64,000 nucleotides of DNA from Streptomyces longwoodensis (GCF_001514125.1 NZ_KQ948549.1:505081-569080), one strand, 5' to 3'. Numbered from the stretch's first letter, positions 34,828 through 43,365 are shown. Notes: a model not told the origin generated them from the sequence alone. A program made the numbers and translations.

Positions 34828-36500
34828 GACTGCTCCAGGTAGCGGTGGACGAGCATCACGGCCATGGCTCCCTCTCCTACGGCGGACGCCACGCGCTTGG
34901 CGGACTCCGCCCGCGCGTCGCCCGCCACGAACACGCCGGGGACGTTGGTCTCCAGGTGGTACGGCGGCCGGTCCAGCTCCCAGCCGGCCGGCGGGCGCCC
35001 GTCGGTGGTCAGGTCGGGCCCGGCCAGGATGAACCCGCGCGGGTCGCGCAGCACCGTGCCGTCCAGCCAGTCGGTCAGCGGCGCGGCGCCGATGAACACG
35101 AACAGCCACTGGGCGTCGACCAGTTCGCTCTCCCCCGTCTCCACGTCGCGCAGCGTCAGCTGCTCCAGCCGCTCGGGCCCGTGGGCGGACTCGACGACGG
35201 TCCGGGCGCGCACCGAGATGTTCGGCGCCTCCTCGATCTGCTGGATCAGGTAGTGCGACATGGACGCCGACAGGTCGGCCCCGCGCACCAGCAGTGTCAC
35301 CGACTTGGCGCCCCTGGCGAGGTACATCGCCGCCTGCCCGGCCGAGTTGGCGCCGCCCACGATGTAGACGTCCTGGCCCTGGCAGGCGGGCGCCTCGGTG
35401 AGCGCCGAGCCGTAGTACACCCCGCAGCCGGTGAGGGTGTCGCAGCCGGGCGCCGTCAGCTGGCGGTAGGACACGCCGGTCGCGAGGATCACGCTGTGCG
35501 CGGCGATCGCCGATCCGTCGGAGAACCGGACCACCCGGGCGGAGCCGTTGACCTCCAGACCGGTCACCTCGCGCGCGGTGAGGATCTCGGCGCCGAACTT
35601 GGCGGCCTGCCGCCGCGCCCGGTCGGTGAGCTGGGCGCCCGAGACGCCGTCGGGGAAGCCGAGGTAGTTCTCGATGCGGGAGCTCTGCCCCGCCTGCCCG
35701 CCGGTGGCCGACCGCTCCACCAGCACCGTGCGCAGGCCTTCCGACGCCCCGTACACGGCCGAGCCGAGGCCCGCCGGGCCGCCGCCGATCACGACCAGGT
35801 CGTAGAACTCGGCGGTCGGCGTGGTCGCCAGGCCGACGTGCGCGGCCAGCTCGGGCGGGTCCGGCTCGACGAGGGCGCCGCCGTCGGGGGTGACGACCAG
35901 CGGCAGCCGCCGTCCGTCCTGCCCGGCCGCCTTCAGCAGCCGCTGCCCCTCGGGCTCGTCGGAGGAGTACCAGCGGTACGGCACCTGGTTGCGGGCCAGG
36001 AACTCGCGGACCTCCGAGGACCGCGCCGACCAGCGGTGCCCGACCACCTTGGTGCTGGGCACCGGCCGGTGGTCGCTGGTGCGCCACGCCTCCAGCAGGT
36101 CGTCCACCACCGGGTAGAGCTTCTCCTCCGGCGGGTCCCACGGCTTGAGCAGGTAGTGGTCGAGGTCGACGACGTTGATCGCGTCGATCGCCGCGTTGGT
36201 GTCCGCGTACGCGGTCAGCAGCACCCGGCGCGCGCCCGGGTAGACGTCCAGCGCCTGCTCCAGGAACTCGATGCCGTTCATCTGCGGCATCCGGTAGTCG
36301 GCGAGGATCACGGCGACCAGGTCGCCGCGCAGCTTCAGCTCGCGCAGCGCGTCCAGCGCCGACTCGCCGGACTCCGCGCGCACGACGCGGTACGAGGCGC
36401 CGTAGCGCCGCCTGAGGTCACGGGCGACGGCACGGGAGACACCCGGGTCGTCGTCCACGGTCAGGATGACGGTCCGCGCGGTCTCGGCGGCCTGTGCCAT
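34824..36500 (-). CDS. response regulator receiver fused to thioredoxin-reductase-like flavoprotein
   Basis: A 558-residue fusion. The receiver domain (1-135) has acidic pocket D16-D18, phosphoacceptor D68 (LADYRMP), Thr in LLTAYAD and Lys119. The section at 150-225 looks like a glutaredoxin/thioredoxin fold without cysteines (ending LPLVVTPDGGALVEP). The section at 230-558 is a thioredoxin-reductase-like FAD/NADPH domain, with GGGPAG 239-244 and a NADP motif VGGANSAG near 381-388. The active-site CxxC of thioredoxin reductase is absent: that place (363-372) reads GSALTEAPAC. It is first in a three-gene overlapping operon. The reduced partner is unknown. Confidence 0.92.
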   Translation of the reverse strand: MAQAAETARTVILTVDDDPGVSRAVARDLRRRYGASYRVVRAESGESALDALRELKLRGDLVAVILADYRMPQMNGIEFLEQALDVYPGARRVLLTAYADTNAAIDAINVVDLDHYLLKPWDPPEEKLYPVVDDLLEAWRTSDHRPVPSTKVVGHRWSARSSEVREFLARNQVPYRWYSSDEPEGQRLLKAAGQDGRRLPLVVTPDGGALVEPDPPELAAHVGLATTPTAEFYDLVVIGGGPAGLGSAVYGASEGLRTVLVERSATGGQAGQSSRIENYLGFPDGVSGAQLTDRARRQAAKFGAEILTAREVTGLEVNGSARVVRFSDGSAIAAHSVILATGVSYRQLTAPGCDTLTGCGVYYGSALTEAPACQGQDVYIVGGANSAGQAAMYLARGAKSVTLLVRGADLSASMSHYLIQQIEEAPNISVRARTVVESAHGPERLEQLTLRDVETGESELVDAQWLFVFIGAAPLTDWLDGTVLRDPRGFILAGPDLTTDGRPPAGWELDRPPYHLETNVPGVFVAGDARAESAKRVASAVGEGAMAVMLVHRYLEQS

Positions 36501-36629
36501 ACGTCTCCCACCCCGAGTGATCGGCAGTGCGGCCGGTGACCCGCCCGGGTCGCCGTGCCGGCTCGCTGCCCATCGTATGTTCGATCGTTCTTTCGTGCCG
36601 TGCGGTGCCGTGTCGTACCGTCGCCGTGC

Positions 36630-36989
36630 TCAGGACGGCCGGCGGGGTCCCAGCACGCAGAACTCGTTGCCCTCGGGGTCGGCGAGCACCACCCAGGGCT
36701 CGTCGCCGCTCTGGCCGACGTCGGCGTGCCGGGCGCCCAGCGCCAGCAGCCGCTCGACCTCCGCCCGCTGGTCGACCGGCCGGAAGTCCAGGTGCAGCCG
36801 GTTCTTGCCCGCCTTGCCGTCGGTGCTGCGGCCGAACAGCAGGCCGGGCAGCCGGTCGGGCGCGGGCCGGATCTCGTATTCGTCGGGGCTGTCGTCGACC
36901 ACCGCCCAGCCGAGCGCCTCGGCCCACCAGCGGCCCAGCGCCCGCGGATCGTGCGCGTCGACGACGACCTGCTCCCATTCCAGCGTCAT
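36630..36989 (-). CDS. VOC family protein, glyoxalase-like
   Basis: A 119-residue single-domain glyoxalase/bleomycin-resistance fold protein. It starts WEQVVVDAHDPRALGRWWAEALGW, has NRLHLDFRPVD in the middle, and ends VVLADPEGNEFCVL. This is the actinobacterial Glyoxalase_6-like group, with no known reaction. ATG 36989 is chosen by fit to the family; its ribosome site is weak. It sits 129 nt upstream of the receiver-flavoprotein operon on the same strand, but likely belongs to a separate unit. Confidence 0.85.
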   Translation of the reverse strand: MTLEWEQVVVDAHDPRALGRWWAEALGWAVVDDSPDEYEIRPAPDRLPGLLFGRSTDGKAGKNRLHLDFRPVDQRAEVERLLALGARHADVGQSGDEPWVVLADPEGNEFCVLGPRRPS

Positions 36990-37092
36990 GACGGTCAGCG
37001 TAGGCACGGTGGGGAACACTGTGCGAGACGTTTTCGATCACGCCACCCATGACACGCACGCACACGTGCACACGAACACGAGGAGCAGCCGC

Positions 37093-37965
37093 ATGACGGG
37101 CCCCATCACCGCGGGAGTCGACGGGACGGACGAGAGCCTCGCCGCGCTCGCCTGGGCGGCCCGGGAGGCCGTACGACGGGACGCGGCGCTGCGCGTGGTG
37201 CACGTCTGGGAGTTCCAGCCGCACGCGGCGCCCGACGTCGCGGACCGCGCCTCCCAGGAGAGCTGGGTCCGCGAGGGCGTCGCCGGGGCCGTGCGCACGG
37301 TCGCCGAGCGGCACCCCGCGCTGGAGGTGACCACCGACGTGCTGGAGGGACCGCCCGCCGACACGCTCCTGGAGGCCGCCCGGGACGCCGGGATGCTGGT
37401 CCTCGGCTCGCGCGGCCACGGCCCGGTCGTCGGGTTCCTGCTGGGCTCGGTCGGCCAACAGGCGATCACCGAGGCCGCCTGCCCCGTGGTGTCGGTGCGC
37501 TCCGGCGACAAGGCGTCCGACGAGGTGGCCGGGCACGAGGTCGTCGTCGGCCAGCAGGGCGGGCCCGAGGACAGCGCGGCCGCCCTGCGGTTCGCCTTCG
37601 AGACGGCCGCCGCGCGCGGCGCGTCGGTGCGGGCCGTCCGGGCCTGGACGCTGCCGCCGGTGTTCGCCTACAGCCCCGGCTCGCTGCGGCTGCTCGACGA
37701 GGCGGGCGGCCTGGAGCCGTTCGAGCGGCAGGCGCTCGGGGCGGTGCTGGCGCCCTGGCGGGAGCGGTTCCCGGACGTGCCGGTCGTCGAGCACGTGGAG
37801 ATGGGCAGCGCGGCCGAGGTGCTGCTGTCGGTGTCCGGGCGGGCCCAGCTGCTGGTCGTCGGCCGCCGCGCGCACCGCACCGCCATCGGCGCCCGGATCG
37901 GCTCCGTGGCGCACGGGATGCTGCACCACGCCGACTGCCCGGTGGCGGTCGTCCCGCCGCGGTGA
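37093..37965 (+). CDS. tandem universal stress protein
   Basis: A 290-residue protein with two UspA domains (about 4-140 and 150-290). Each carries the ATP-binding pattern G-x2-G-x9-G(S/T): GSRGHGPVVGFLLGSVG in the first, GRRAHRTAIGARIGSVA in the second. Such proteins help survival under hypoxia, starvation or redox stress. ATG 37093 follows an AGGAG site. It stands between a VOC gene and the convergent DUF4032 gene. Its closeness to the receiver-flavoprotein operon (592 nt) hints at a shared stress theme, but this is only positional. Confidence 0.92.
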   Translation: MTGPITAGVDGTDESLAALAWAAREAVRRDAALRVVHVWEFQPHAAPDVADRASQESWVREGVAGAVRTVAERHPALEVTTDVLEGPPADTLLEAARDAGMLVLGSRGHGPVVGFLLGSVGQQAITEAACPVVSVRSGDKASDEVAGHEVVVGQQGGPEDSAAALRFAFETAAARGASVRAVRAWTLPPVFAYSPGSLRLLDEAGGLEPFERQALGAVLAPWRERFPDVPVVEHVEMGSAAEVLLSVSGRAQLLVVGRRAHRTAIGARIGSVAHGMLHHADCPVAVVPPR

Positions 37966-37990
37966 CCCGGGGCGTCGGCGCGGCCGCGGC

Positions 37991-39238
37991 TCAGTCCTCG
38001 GGGACGGCCGGCTCCAGGGTCTGCAGGGTCTCGCGGGCCTTGGGCAGGATCTTGGTGATGTAGTCCTCGACGGCCGTGTCCAGCCCGATGTCGTGCTGGG
38101 CGCGCTCGGACAGGTACCAGCGGTGCTCCAGCAGCTCGTGGTAGATCTCCGCCGGGTCCATCGAGCCGCGCAGCTCGACCGGCACGGCGCGCACGGTGGG
38201 GCGGAACACGTCCCGCACCCACCGGTGAGCCAGCACCTCGGGGCGGGCGGCGAGCGGGTCGCCCGGGGCGTGGTCGTCCTGGGTGGCCATCCAGCTCTCC
38301 AGGTCGTTCAGCAGCCGCCGCGCCTGGTTCTCCTCGGCGTCCAGGCCGGTCAGCCGCAACAGCTGGCGCTGGTGGTGGCCGGCGTCGACGACCTTCGGCA
38401 CGAAGGTGACCGTGTCGCCGCGGGAGGAGTGCTCGATCTGCATCTCGGCCACGTCGAAGCCGAGGTCGTTGAGCCGGCGGATCCGGCGCTCGATGTAGTG
38501 GTACTTGCCCGCCGGGTAGACCGAGGTGCGGGTCAGCTCCTCCCACAGGCCCTGGTAGCGGGCGCAGATCTCCCGGCCGAACTCGACCGGGTCGACCGAC
38601 GGGTGCAGCGCGCCGGACGCCTCCAGGTCGAGCAGTTCCCCGCTGATGTTCACCCGGGCCAGGTCGAGGTCGTAGTCGCGCTGGCCGGGGCTCAGCCGGG
38701 GGTGCAGGTCGCCGGTCTCGGCGTCCACGAGGTAGGCGGCGTAGGCGCCCGCGTCGCGCCGGAACAGCGTGTTGGACAGGGAGCAGTCGCCCCACGCGAA
38801 CCCCGCCAGGTGCAGGCGCACCAGCAGCACCGCGAGGGCGTCCATCAGCCGGTGCATGGTCGCGGGCCGCATGGTCGTCTCGAACATCGAGCGGTACGGC
38901 ATGGAGCCGCCCAGGTGCCGGGTGACGAGCACCGGTTCCAGGGGCTCGCCGGACCTGTCGGTGCGGCCGGTGACCACGGCGAGCGGGTCCACGGCGGGGA
39001 TGCCGAGCCGGTCGAGGTCGCGCAGCAGCTCGTACTCGCGCAGCGCGGGCCGCTCGGCGAGCTCCTTGACGGCGATGACCTCCTCGCCGGCGCGGGCGTA
39101 GCGCACGACGTGGCGGGAGATGCCGCGGGGCAGGGGGACCAGGACGTCCTCCGGCCACTCCTCCAGCGGGAGCTGCCAGGGCAGTTCCAGGAGGACGGCC
39201 GGGTGCTCCGGGTTGGTCGCGCTGATCTGCAAGGCCAT
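37991..39238 (-). CDS. DUF4032 kinase-like protein
   Basis: A 415-residue protein. The first half has an atypical kinase look: a Lys in VIAVKELAERP, then GFAWGDCSLSNTLFRRD in the place of a catalytic loop (Asp with Asn four residues on), then YLVDAETGD as the metal motif. The second half (about 240-400) is the DUF4032 region with HRWVRDVFRPTVRAVP and a YITKILP helix. The substrate is unknown; lipopolysaccharide- or small-molecule-kinase activity has been suggested for relatives on structural grounds. It is convergent with the USP gene. The start is ATG 39238. Confidence 0.85.
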   Translation of the reverse strand: MALQISATNPEHPAVLLELPWQLPLEEWPEDVLVPLPRGISRHVVRYARAGEEVIAVKELAERPALREYELLRDLDRLGIPAVDPLAVVTGRTDRSGEPLEPVLVTRHLGGSMPYRSMFETTMRPATMHRLMDALAVLLVRLHLAGFAWGDCSLSNTLFRRDAGAYAAYLVDAETGDLHPRLSPGQRDYDLDLARVNISGELLDLEASGALHPSVDPVEFGREICARYQGLWEELTRTSVYPAGKYHYIERRIRRLNDLGFDVAEMQIEHSSRGDTVTFVPKVVDAGHHQRQLLRLTGLDAEENQARRLLNDLESWMATQDDHAPGDPLAARPEVLAHRWVRDVFRPTVRAVPVELRGSMDPAEIYHELLEHRWYLSERAQHDIGLDTAVEDYITKILPKARETLQTLEPAVPED

Positions 39239-39247
39239 GGCCCGACC

Positions 39248-40012
39248 CTAAAGGGCGCGTTCCCGGGCTTGGAGCGCGGCGTCGCGCACGGAGCCACGGT
39301 GGACCGGGCCGTGGCCGGGGAGCAGGACGTCGGCGTCCAGGTCCTCGAACACCGCGAGGGAGGCCACGGAGCGCTCCCGCTCGTGGTGGAACATGTCGGG
39401 CAGCAGCTGCGGCCCCTGGACGCGGGACGTCGGGTGCCCGCTGACCAGGGCGTCTCCGGAGACCACCACGCCCGCCTCGGGCAGGTGGTAGGCGCAGTGG
39501 CCCAGGGTGTGGCCGGGTGTGTGCACCGGCACGGGGCGCCTGGGCAGGTCGAGCGGGCCGGGCGAGCCCTGCGTGCTGTCGGACGGGAACGGCGCCGGTT
39601 CGGTCACCGGCACGTGCGCGGTCCCGCCCGAGCGGATCGCGTGCACGGCCCAGGGGAGCACCCCGGGCCGCCAGCCGTTCCTGAGCACCGTCCCGACGCT
39701 CACCTGGTGCAGGAAGTCCCGCCGGGCGTGCGGCACTTCGGCCTCGTGCAGGAGGACGGGGGTGCCGTGGGCGGCGCGCAGGTACTCGGCCGAGCCGAGG
39801 TGGTCGGTGTGCGCGTGGGTGATCAGCACGGCGGCCACCGCCTCCGGTGAACTGCCCACCGCCGCCAGGGACTCCAGGAGCAGCGCGCGGTCACCGGGAT
39901 ACCCGGTGTCGATGAGGGTGACGGCGTCGCCCTCGCCGAGGATCACCCAGTTGGTGTTGCTGCCGTGCACCAGGTGGATGCCGTCGCCGACCTGCCGGAT
40001 GTCTGCGCCCAT
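39248..40012 (-). CDS. MBL fold metallo-hydrolase
   Basis: A 254-residue metallo-beta-lactamase-fold hydrolase. The metal motif HxHxDH is in LITHAHTDHLG, with further ligands His in HTPGHTLGH, Asp in VSGDALV and His in LLPGHG. It lacks a signal peptide, so acts in the cytoplasm; glyoxalase II-like or lactonase-like thioester/ester cleavage is typical. ATG 40012 begins at the family's first strand (MGADIRQVGDGIHLVHG). The DUF4032 gene follows 9 nt after its end on the same strand, so they may share a transcript. A 17-bp tandem repeat precedes it. Confidence 0.88.
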   Translation of the reverse strand: MGADIRQVGDGIHLVHGSNTNWVILGEGDAVTLIDTGYPGDRALLLESLAAVGSSPEAVAAVLITHAHTDHLGSAEYLRAAHGTPVLLHEAEVPHARRDFLHQVSVGTVLRNGWRPGVLPWAVHAIRSGGTAHVPVTEPAPFPSDSTQGSPGPLDLPRRPVPVHTPGHTLGHCAYHLPEAGVVVSGDALVSGHPTSRVQGPQLLPDMFHHERERSVASLAVFEDLDADVLLPGHGPVHRGSVRDAALQARERAL

Positions 40013-40030
40013 GGCCGTCCCGTCGGAAGT

Positions 40031-40075
40031 GGGTGGAGCGTGGAAGGGGGTGGAGCGTGGAAGGGGGTGGAGCGT
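40031..40075. repeat. 17-bp tandem repeat upstream of MBL hydrolase
   Basis: Two exact copies of GGGTGGAGCGTGGAAGG (40031-40047, 40048-40064) and the first 11 bases of a third copy (40065-40075). It lies in the presumed leader or promoter of the MBL gene, 19 bp upstream of its start. No known element is recognised. Confidence 0.8.
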
Positions 40076-40150
40076 TGCGGAGTTGCGGACGTGCGGGGGA
40101 CAGCAAAGCAGAGTCGTCCGCGGCACCGCTCCCGGGGGGCTGCCCCGGGC

Positions 40151-40783
40151 TCAGCGCACGCCCCGCGGGCGGAACTGGACGCTGATGCGCGGGCCGCTCG
40201 CCCGGGTGCTCTTGGGGACGCAGTGCTCCCAGGTGCGCTGGCAGGAGCCGCCCATGACGATCAGGTCGCCGTGGCCCAGCGGGCGCCGCACCGTCTGCCC
40301 GCCGCCGTGCGCGGGGCGCAGCAGCAGGTCGCGCGGGGCGCCGACGGAGAGGATCGCGACCATGGTGTCCTGCCGGGCGCCGCGGCCGATGCGGTCGCCG
40401 TGCCAGGCCACGCTGTCCCGGCCGTCGCGGTAGTGGCACAGGCCCGCCGTGACGAACGGCTCGCCCAGCTCCTCGGCGTAGTGCGCGCTGAGCGCGGCGC
40501 GGGCCTCGTCGAGCACCGGGTGGGGGAGCGGGTCCTCGGCGCCGTAGAAGGCCAGCAGGCGCGGGACGGCCACGACGTTGTCGTACATCTGGCGGCGCTC
40601 CTCGCGCCACGGGACGCCCTCGGCCAGCTCCTCGAACAGGACGTCGGAACCGGTGAGCCAGCCGGGCAGCACGTCGATCCAGGCGCCCGCGCCGAGCACG
40701 GTGCGGCGGATGCCGTCGAGCGTGCCGAGCCGCAGGTCCTCGGCCTGGTCGAAGAGGGAGCCCTGGAGGTGGTGCCTGGTCAT
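40151..40783 (-). CDS. alkB: AlkB-like alpha-ketoglutarate-dependent dioxygenase
   Basis: A 210-residue Fe(II)/2-oxoglutarate oxygenase that oxidatively removes alkyl groups from DNA or RNA bases. Iron ligands are the HxD of VAWHGDRIG and a distal His in TWEHCVPK. The 2-oxoglutarate arginines are in the R-x5-R pattern PRISVQFRP. The nucleotide-recognition lid region includes CHYRDGRDSVAWH. ATG 40783 is preceded by AGGAG at a longish spacing. It diverges from a TetR gene, with two palindromes between; either could be regulated by that TetR protein. Confidence 0.92.
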   Translation of the reverse strand: MTRHHLQGSLFDQAEDLRLGTLDGIRRTVLGAGAWIDVLPGWLTGSDVLFEELAEGVPWREERRQMYDNVVAVPRLLAFYGAEDPLPHPVLDEARAALSAHYAEELGEPFVTAGLCHYRDGRDSVAWHGDRIGRGARQDTMVAILSVGAPRDLLLRPAHGGGQTVRRPLGHGDLIVMGGSCQRTWEHCVPKSTRASGPRISVQFRPRGVR

Positions 40784-40861
40784 GGATCCAGCGTACTCCT
40801 TAATCGAAAATGTGTTCCCTTCGCTGGTGTCGCAGCCGTTTTCCCCGCTCCGGGGGCTGTT

Positions 40862-40879
40862 CGATACACCGGTGTATCG
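40862..40879. promoter_or_regulatory. perfect 18-bp palindrome, candidate operator
   Basis: CGATACACCGGTGTATCG, fully symmetric with no spacer, in the 157-bp divergent alkB/tetR region. It is 61 bp upstream of the TetR start and 78 bp upstream of alkB. Confidence 0.7.
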
Positions 40880-40897
40880 GATACGTTCCCGTATCCG
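40878..40897. promoter_or_regulatory. second palindrome, candidate operator
   Basis: CGGATACG-ttcc-CGTATCCG, 8-bp perfect arms, overlapping the first palindrome by 2 bp. The shared GATAC core suggests both bind the same TetR dimer pair. Confidence 0.7.
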
Positions 40898-40940
40898 ACG
40901 ACCTGAGATCCGACGACCCGACGCCCGCGGAGGTGAGCCC

Positions 40941-41621
40941 ATGGACGACGGCGCCAGGCGCGTCACCCGGCGCCGGGTCCGCACCCGCGCCCGGCTGCTC
41001 GACGCGGCGTTCGCGGTGTTCGCCGCCAAGGGGTTCGGACGGGTGTCGATCGAGGAGGTCTGCGAGGCCGCCGGCTTCAGCCGGGGCGCCTTCTACTCCA
41101 ACTTCACGACCCTCGACGAGCTGTTCTTCGCCCTCTACCAGGAGCGCGCCGACCTCATCGCCCGGCAGGTCGCCGACGCCCTCGCCCAGGACGGGCCGGG
41201 CCTCGACGTGCCCGCCGCCGTGGACCGGGTCACCGAGGTGCTCCTCCTGGACGTGGACTGGCTGCTGGTCAAGACCGACTTCCTGGTGCGCGCGGCGCGC
41301 GAGCCCGCCGTCGCCCGGTCGCTCCTCGACCACCGCGCGCTACTGCGCCGGGCCGTCGCGGACCGGCTCGCCCGCGCGCAGGGCCCCACCCCGCTGCCCG
41401 CCGCGCTCGGCGACGCCGAGGGCGCCGCCCGGGCCGTGGTCGCCGCCTACGACGGCGTGACCACCCAACTGCTGCTGGACAAGGACGTGGAGGCCGCGCG
41501 CGCGTGGCTCAAGCAGCTCCTCACGGCCCTGCTGGCCGCGCCCCCCGTGCCGCCACCGGACACCCAGGCCCAGGACCCCGCCCAGGCCCCCGCCCACGCA
41601 CCGTCGACGCACGGTCGATGA
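40941..41621 (+). CDS. TetR family regulator
   Basis: A 226-residue TetR protein. The HTH is about 13-60 (TRARLLDAAFAVFAAKGFGRVSIEEVCEAAGFSRGAFYSNF), with a helical ligand domain and an Ala/Pro/Gln-rich tail. ATG 40941 has a near-consensus GGAGGTGA site. It lies 70 nt before an FAD-binding dehydrogenase on the same strand and divergent from alkB. The two palindromes at 40862-40897 are its likely operators, which would make it autoregulated with the dehydrogenase. Confidence 0.92.
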   Translation: MDDGARRVTRRRVRTRARLLDAAFAVFAAKGFGRVSIEEVCEAAGFSRGAFYSNFTTLDELFFALYQERADLIARQVADALAQDGPGLDVPAAVDRVTEVLLLDVDWLLVKTDFLVRAAREPAVARSLLDHRALLRRAVADRLARAQGPTPLPAALGDAEGAARAVVAAYDGVTTQLLLDKDVEAARAWLKQLLTALLAAPPVPPPDTQAQDPAQAPAHAPSTHGR

Positions 41622-41691
41622 ACCCCGGGTCGAACCCGGGAAGCACCCCAGGGGTAAGGACCCCGAGAACCCCAGGAAGGAACGGACGCCC

Positions 41692-43365
41692 ATGGACGCG
41701 GACGTCATCGTCGTCGGAGCGGGCCTCGCCGGCCTGGTCGCGGCGCACGAACTCACCAGCCGGGGCCGCCGGGTCGCCCTGGTCGACCAGGAGAACGCCG
41801 CCAACCTCGGCGGCCAGGCCTTCTGGTCCTTCGGCGGGCTCTTCCTCGTCGACTCCCCGGAGCAGCGCCGCCTCGGTGTGAAGGACTCCCTGGACCTCGC
41901 GTGGAGCGACTGGCAGGGCAGCGCCGGGTTCGACCGCCTGGACGACGAGGACTCCTGGGCCGTGCGCTGGGCGCGGGCCTACGTGGAGTTCGCGGCGGGG
42001 GAGAAGCGCGTCTGGCTGGAGCGGCACGGCATCAAGCTGCTGCCCACGGTCGGCTGGGCCGAGCGCGGCGACCTGCGCGCCGACGGCCACGGCAACTCCG
42101 TGCCCCGCTTCCACATCGCCTGGGGCACGGGAACCGGTGTCGTGGAGCCGTTCGTCCACCACGCCCGGCAGGCCGCCCGCGACGGGCTGCTCACCTTCCT
42201 CCACCGCCACCGGGTGGACGAGCTGGTGGTCGAGCAGGGCGCGGCGCGCGGTGTGCGCGGCACCCTCCTGGCCCCGGACGACGCACCGCGCGGCGTCGCC
42301 TCCAGTCGCGAGGCGGTCGGCGCGTTCGAACTGACCGCCCAGGCCGTGATCGTCACCTCCGGCGGGATCGGCGCCGACCACGACATCGTGCGCCGCCACT
42401 GGCCCGCCCGGCTCGGCACCCCGCCCGCCCGGATGGTCACCGGCGTGCCCGCCTACGTCGACGGGCGCATGCTCGACATCAGCGCCCGGGCCGGCGCCCG
42501 CCTCGTCAACCGCGACCGCATGTGGCACTACACCGAGGGCGTGCGCAACTGGGACCCGGTCTGGCCCGGCCACGGCATCCGCATCCTGCCCGGCCCGTCC
42601 TCGATGTGGTTCGACGCCCTCGGCCGCCGGCTGCCCGACCCGTGCCTGCCCGGCTACGACACCCTCGGCACCCTGCGCCACCTGCGCACCACCGAGGACA
42701 TCGCCGGGTACGACCACTCCTGGTTCGTCCTGAGCCGGCGGATCGTCGAGAAGGAGTTCGCGCTGTCCGGCTCCGAGCAGAACCCGGACATCACCGCCAA
42801 GGACCGCCGGGCGTTCCTGCGCGACCGGGTCCTCGGCAAGGGCGCCCCGGGCCCCGTGCAGGCGTTCCTCGACCGGGGCGCGGACTTCGTCGTCGCCGAC
42901 ACCCTGGACCGGCTGGTGGAGAAGATGAACGGCCTCACCGACGAGCCGCTCCTCGACGCCGACCTGATGCGGCGCCAGATCCGGGCCCGCGACCTGCAGA
43001 TGGACAACCCCTACGCCAAGGACGCCCAGGTGCAGGGCATCCGCAACGCCCGCCGCTACATCGGCGACCGCCTCGGCCGCGTCGCCGCCCCGCACCGCAT
43101 CCTCGACCCGGCCGCCGGACCGCTCATCGGCGTCAAGCTGCACGTCCTCACCCGCAAGACGCTCGGCGGCATCCAGACCGACCTCGACTCACGCGCCCTC
43201 GGCGCCGACGGCACCCCGGTGGACGGGCTCTACGCGGCCGGCGAGGTGGCCGGCTTCGGCGGCGGCGGCGTGCACGGCTACAACGCCCTGGAGGGCACCT
43301 TCCTCGGCGGCTGCTTGTTCTCGGGGCGCGCGGCGGGCCGGGCGGCGGCACAGCAGACGGCGTGA
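41692..43365 (+). CDS. FAD-binding dehydrogenase (fumarate reductase / ketosteroid-dehydrogenase-like)
   Basis: A 557-residue flavoprotein of the FAD_binding_2 family. The N-terminal dinucleotide motif is VVGAGLAGLVAA, followed by GGQAFWSFGGLF. A cap domain sits in the middle, and the C-terminal FAD-closing segment GLYAAGEVAGFGGGGVHGYNALEGTFLGGCLFSG is typical of the group. Relatives dehydrogenate ring ketones such as 3-ketosteroids or reduce fumarate-like substrates. The TetR gene 70 nt upstream probably controls it, as in many steroid/lipid catabolism loci, but the substrate is unproven. Confidence 0.88.
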   Translation: MDADVIVVGAGLAGLVAAHELTSRGRRVALVDQENAANLGGQAFWSFGGLFLVDSPEQRRLGVKDSLDLAWSDWQGSAGFDRLDDEDSWAVRWARAYVEFAAGEKRVWLERHGIKLLPTVGWAERGDLRADGHGNSVPRFHIAWGTGTGVVEPFVHHARQAARDGLLTFLHRHRVDELVVEQGAARGVRGTLLAPDDAPRGVASSREAVGAFELTAQAVIVTSGGIGADHDIVRRHWPARLGTPPARMVTGVPAYVDGRMLDISARAGARLVNRDRMWHYTEGVRNWDPVWPGHGIRILPGPSSMWFDALGRRLPDPCLPGYDTLGTLRHLRTTEDIAGYDHSWFVLSRRIVEKEFALSGSEQNPDITAKDRRAFLRDRVLGKGAPGPVQAFLDRGADFVVADTLDRLVEKMNGLTDEPLLDADLMRRQIRARDLQMDNPYAKDAQVQGIRNARRYIGDRLGRVAAPHRILDPAAGPLIGVKLHVLTRKTLGGIQTDLDSRALGADGTPVDGLYAAGEVAGFGGGGVHGYNALEGTFLGGCLFSGRAAGRAAAQQTA

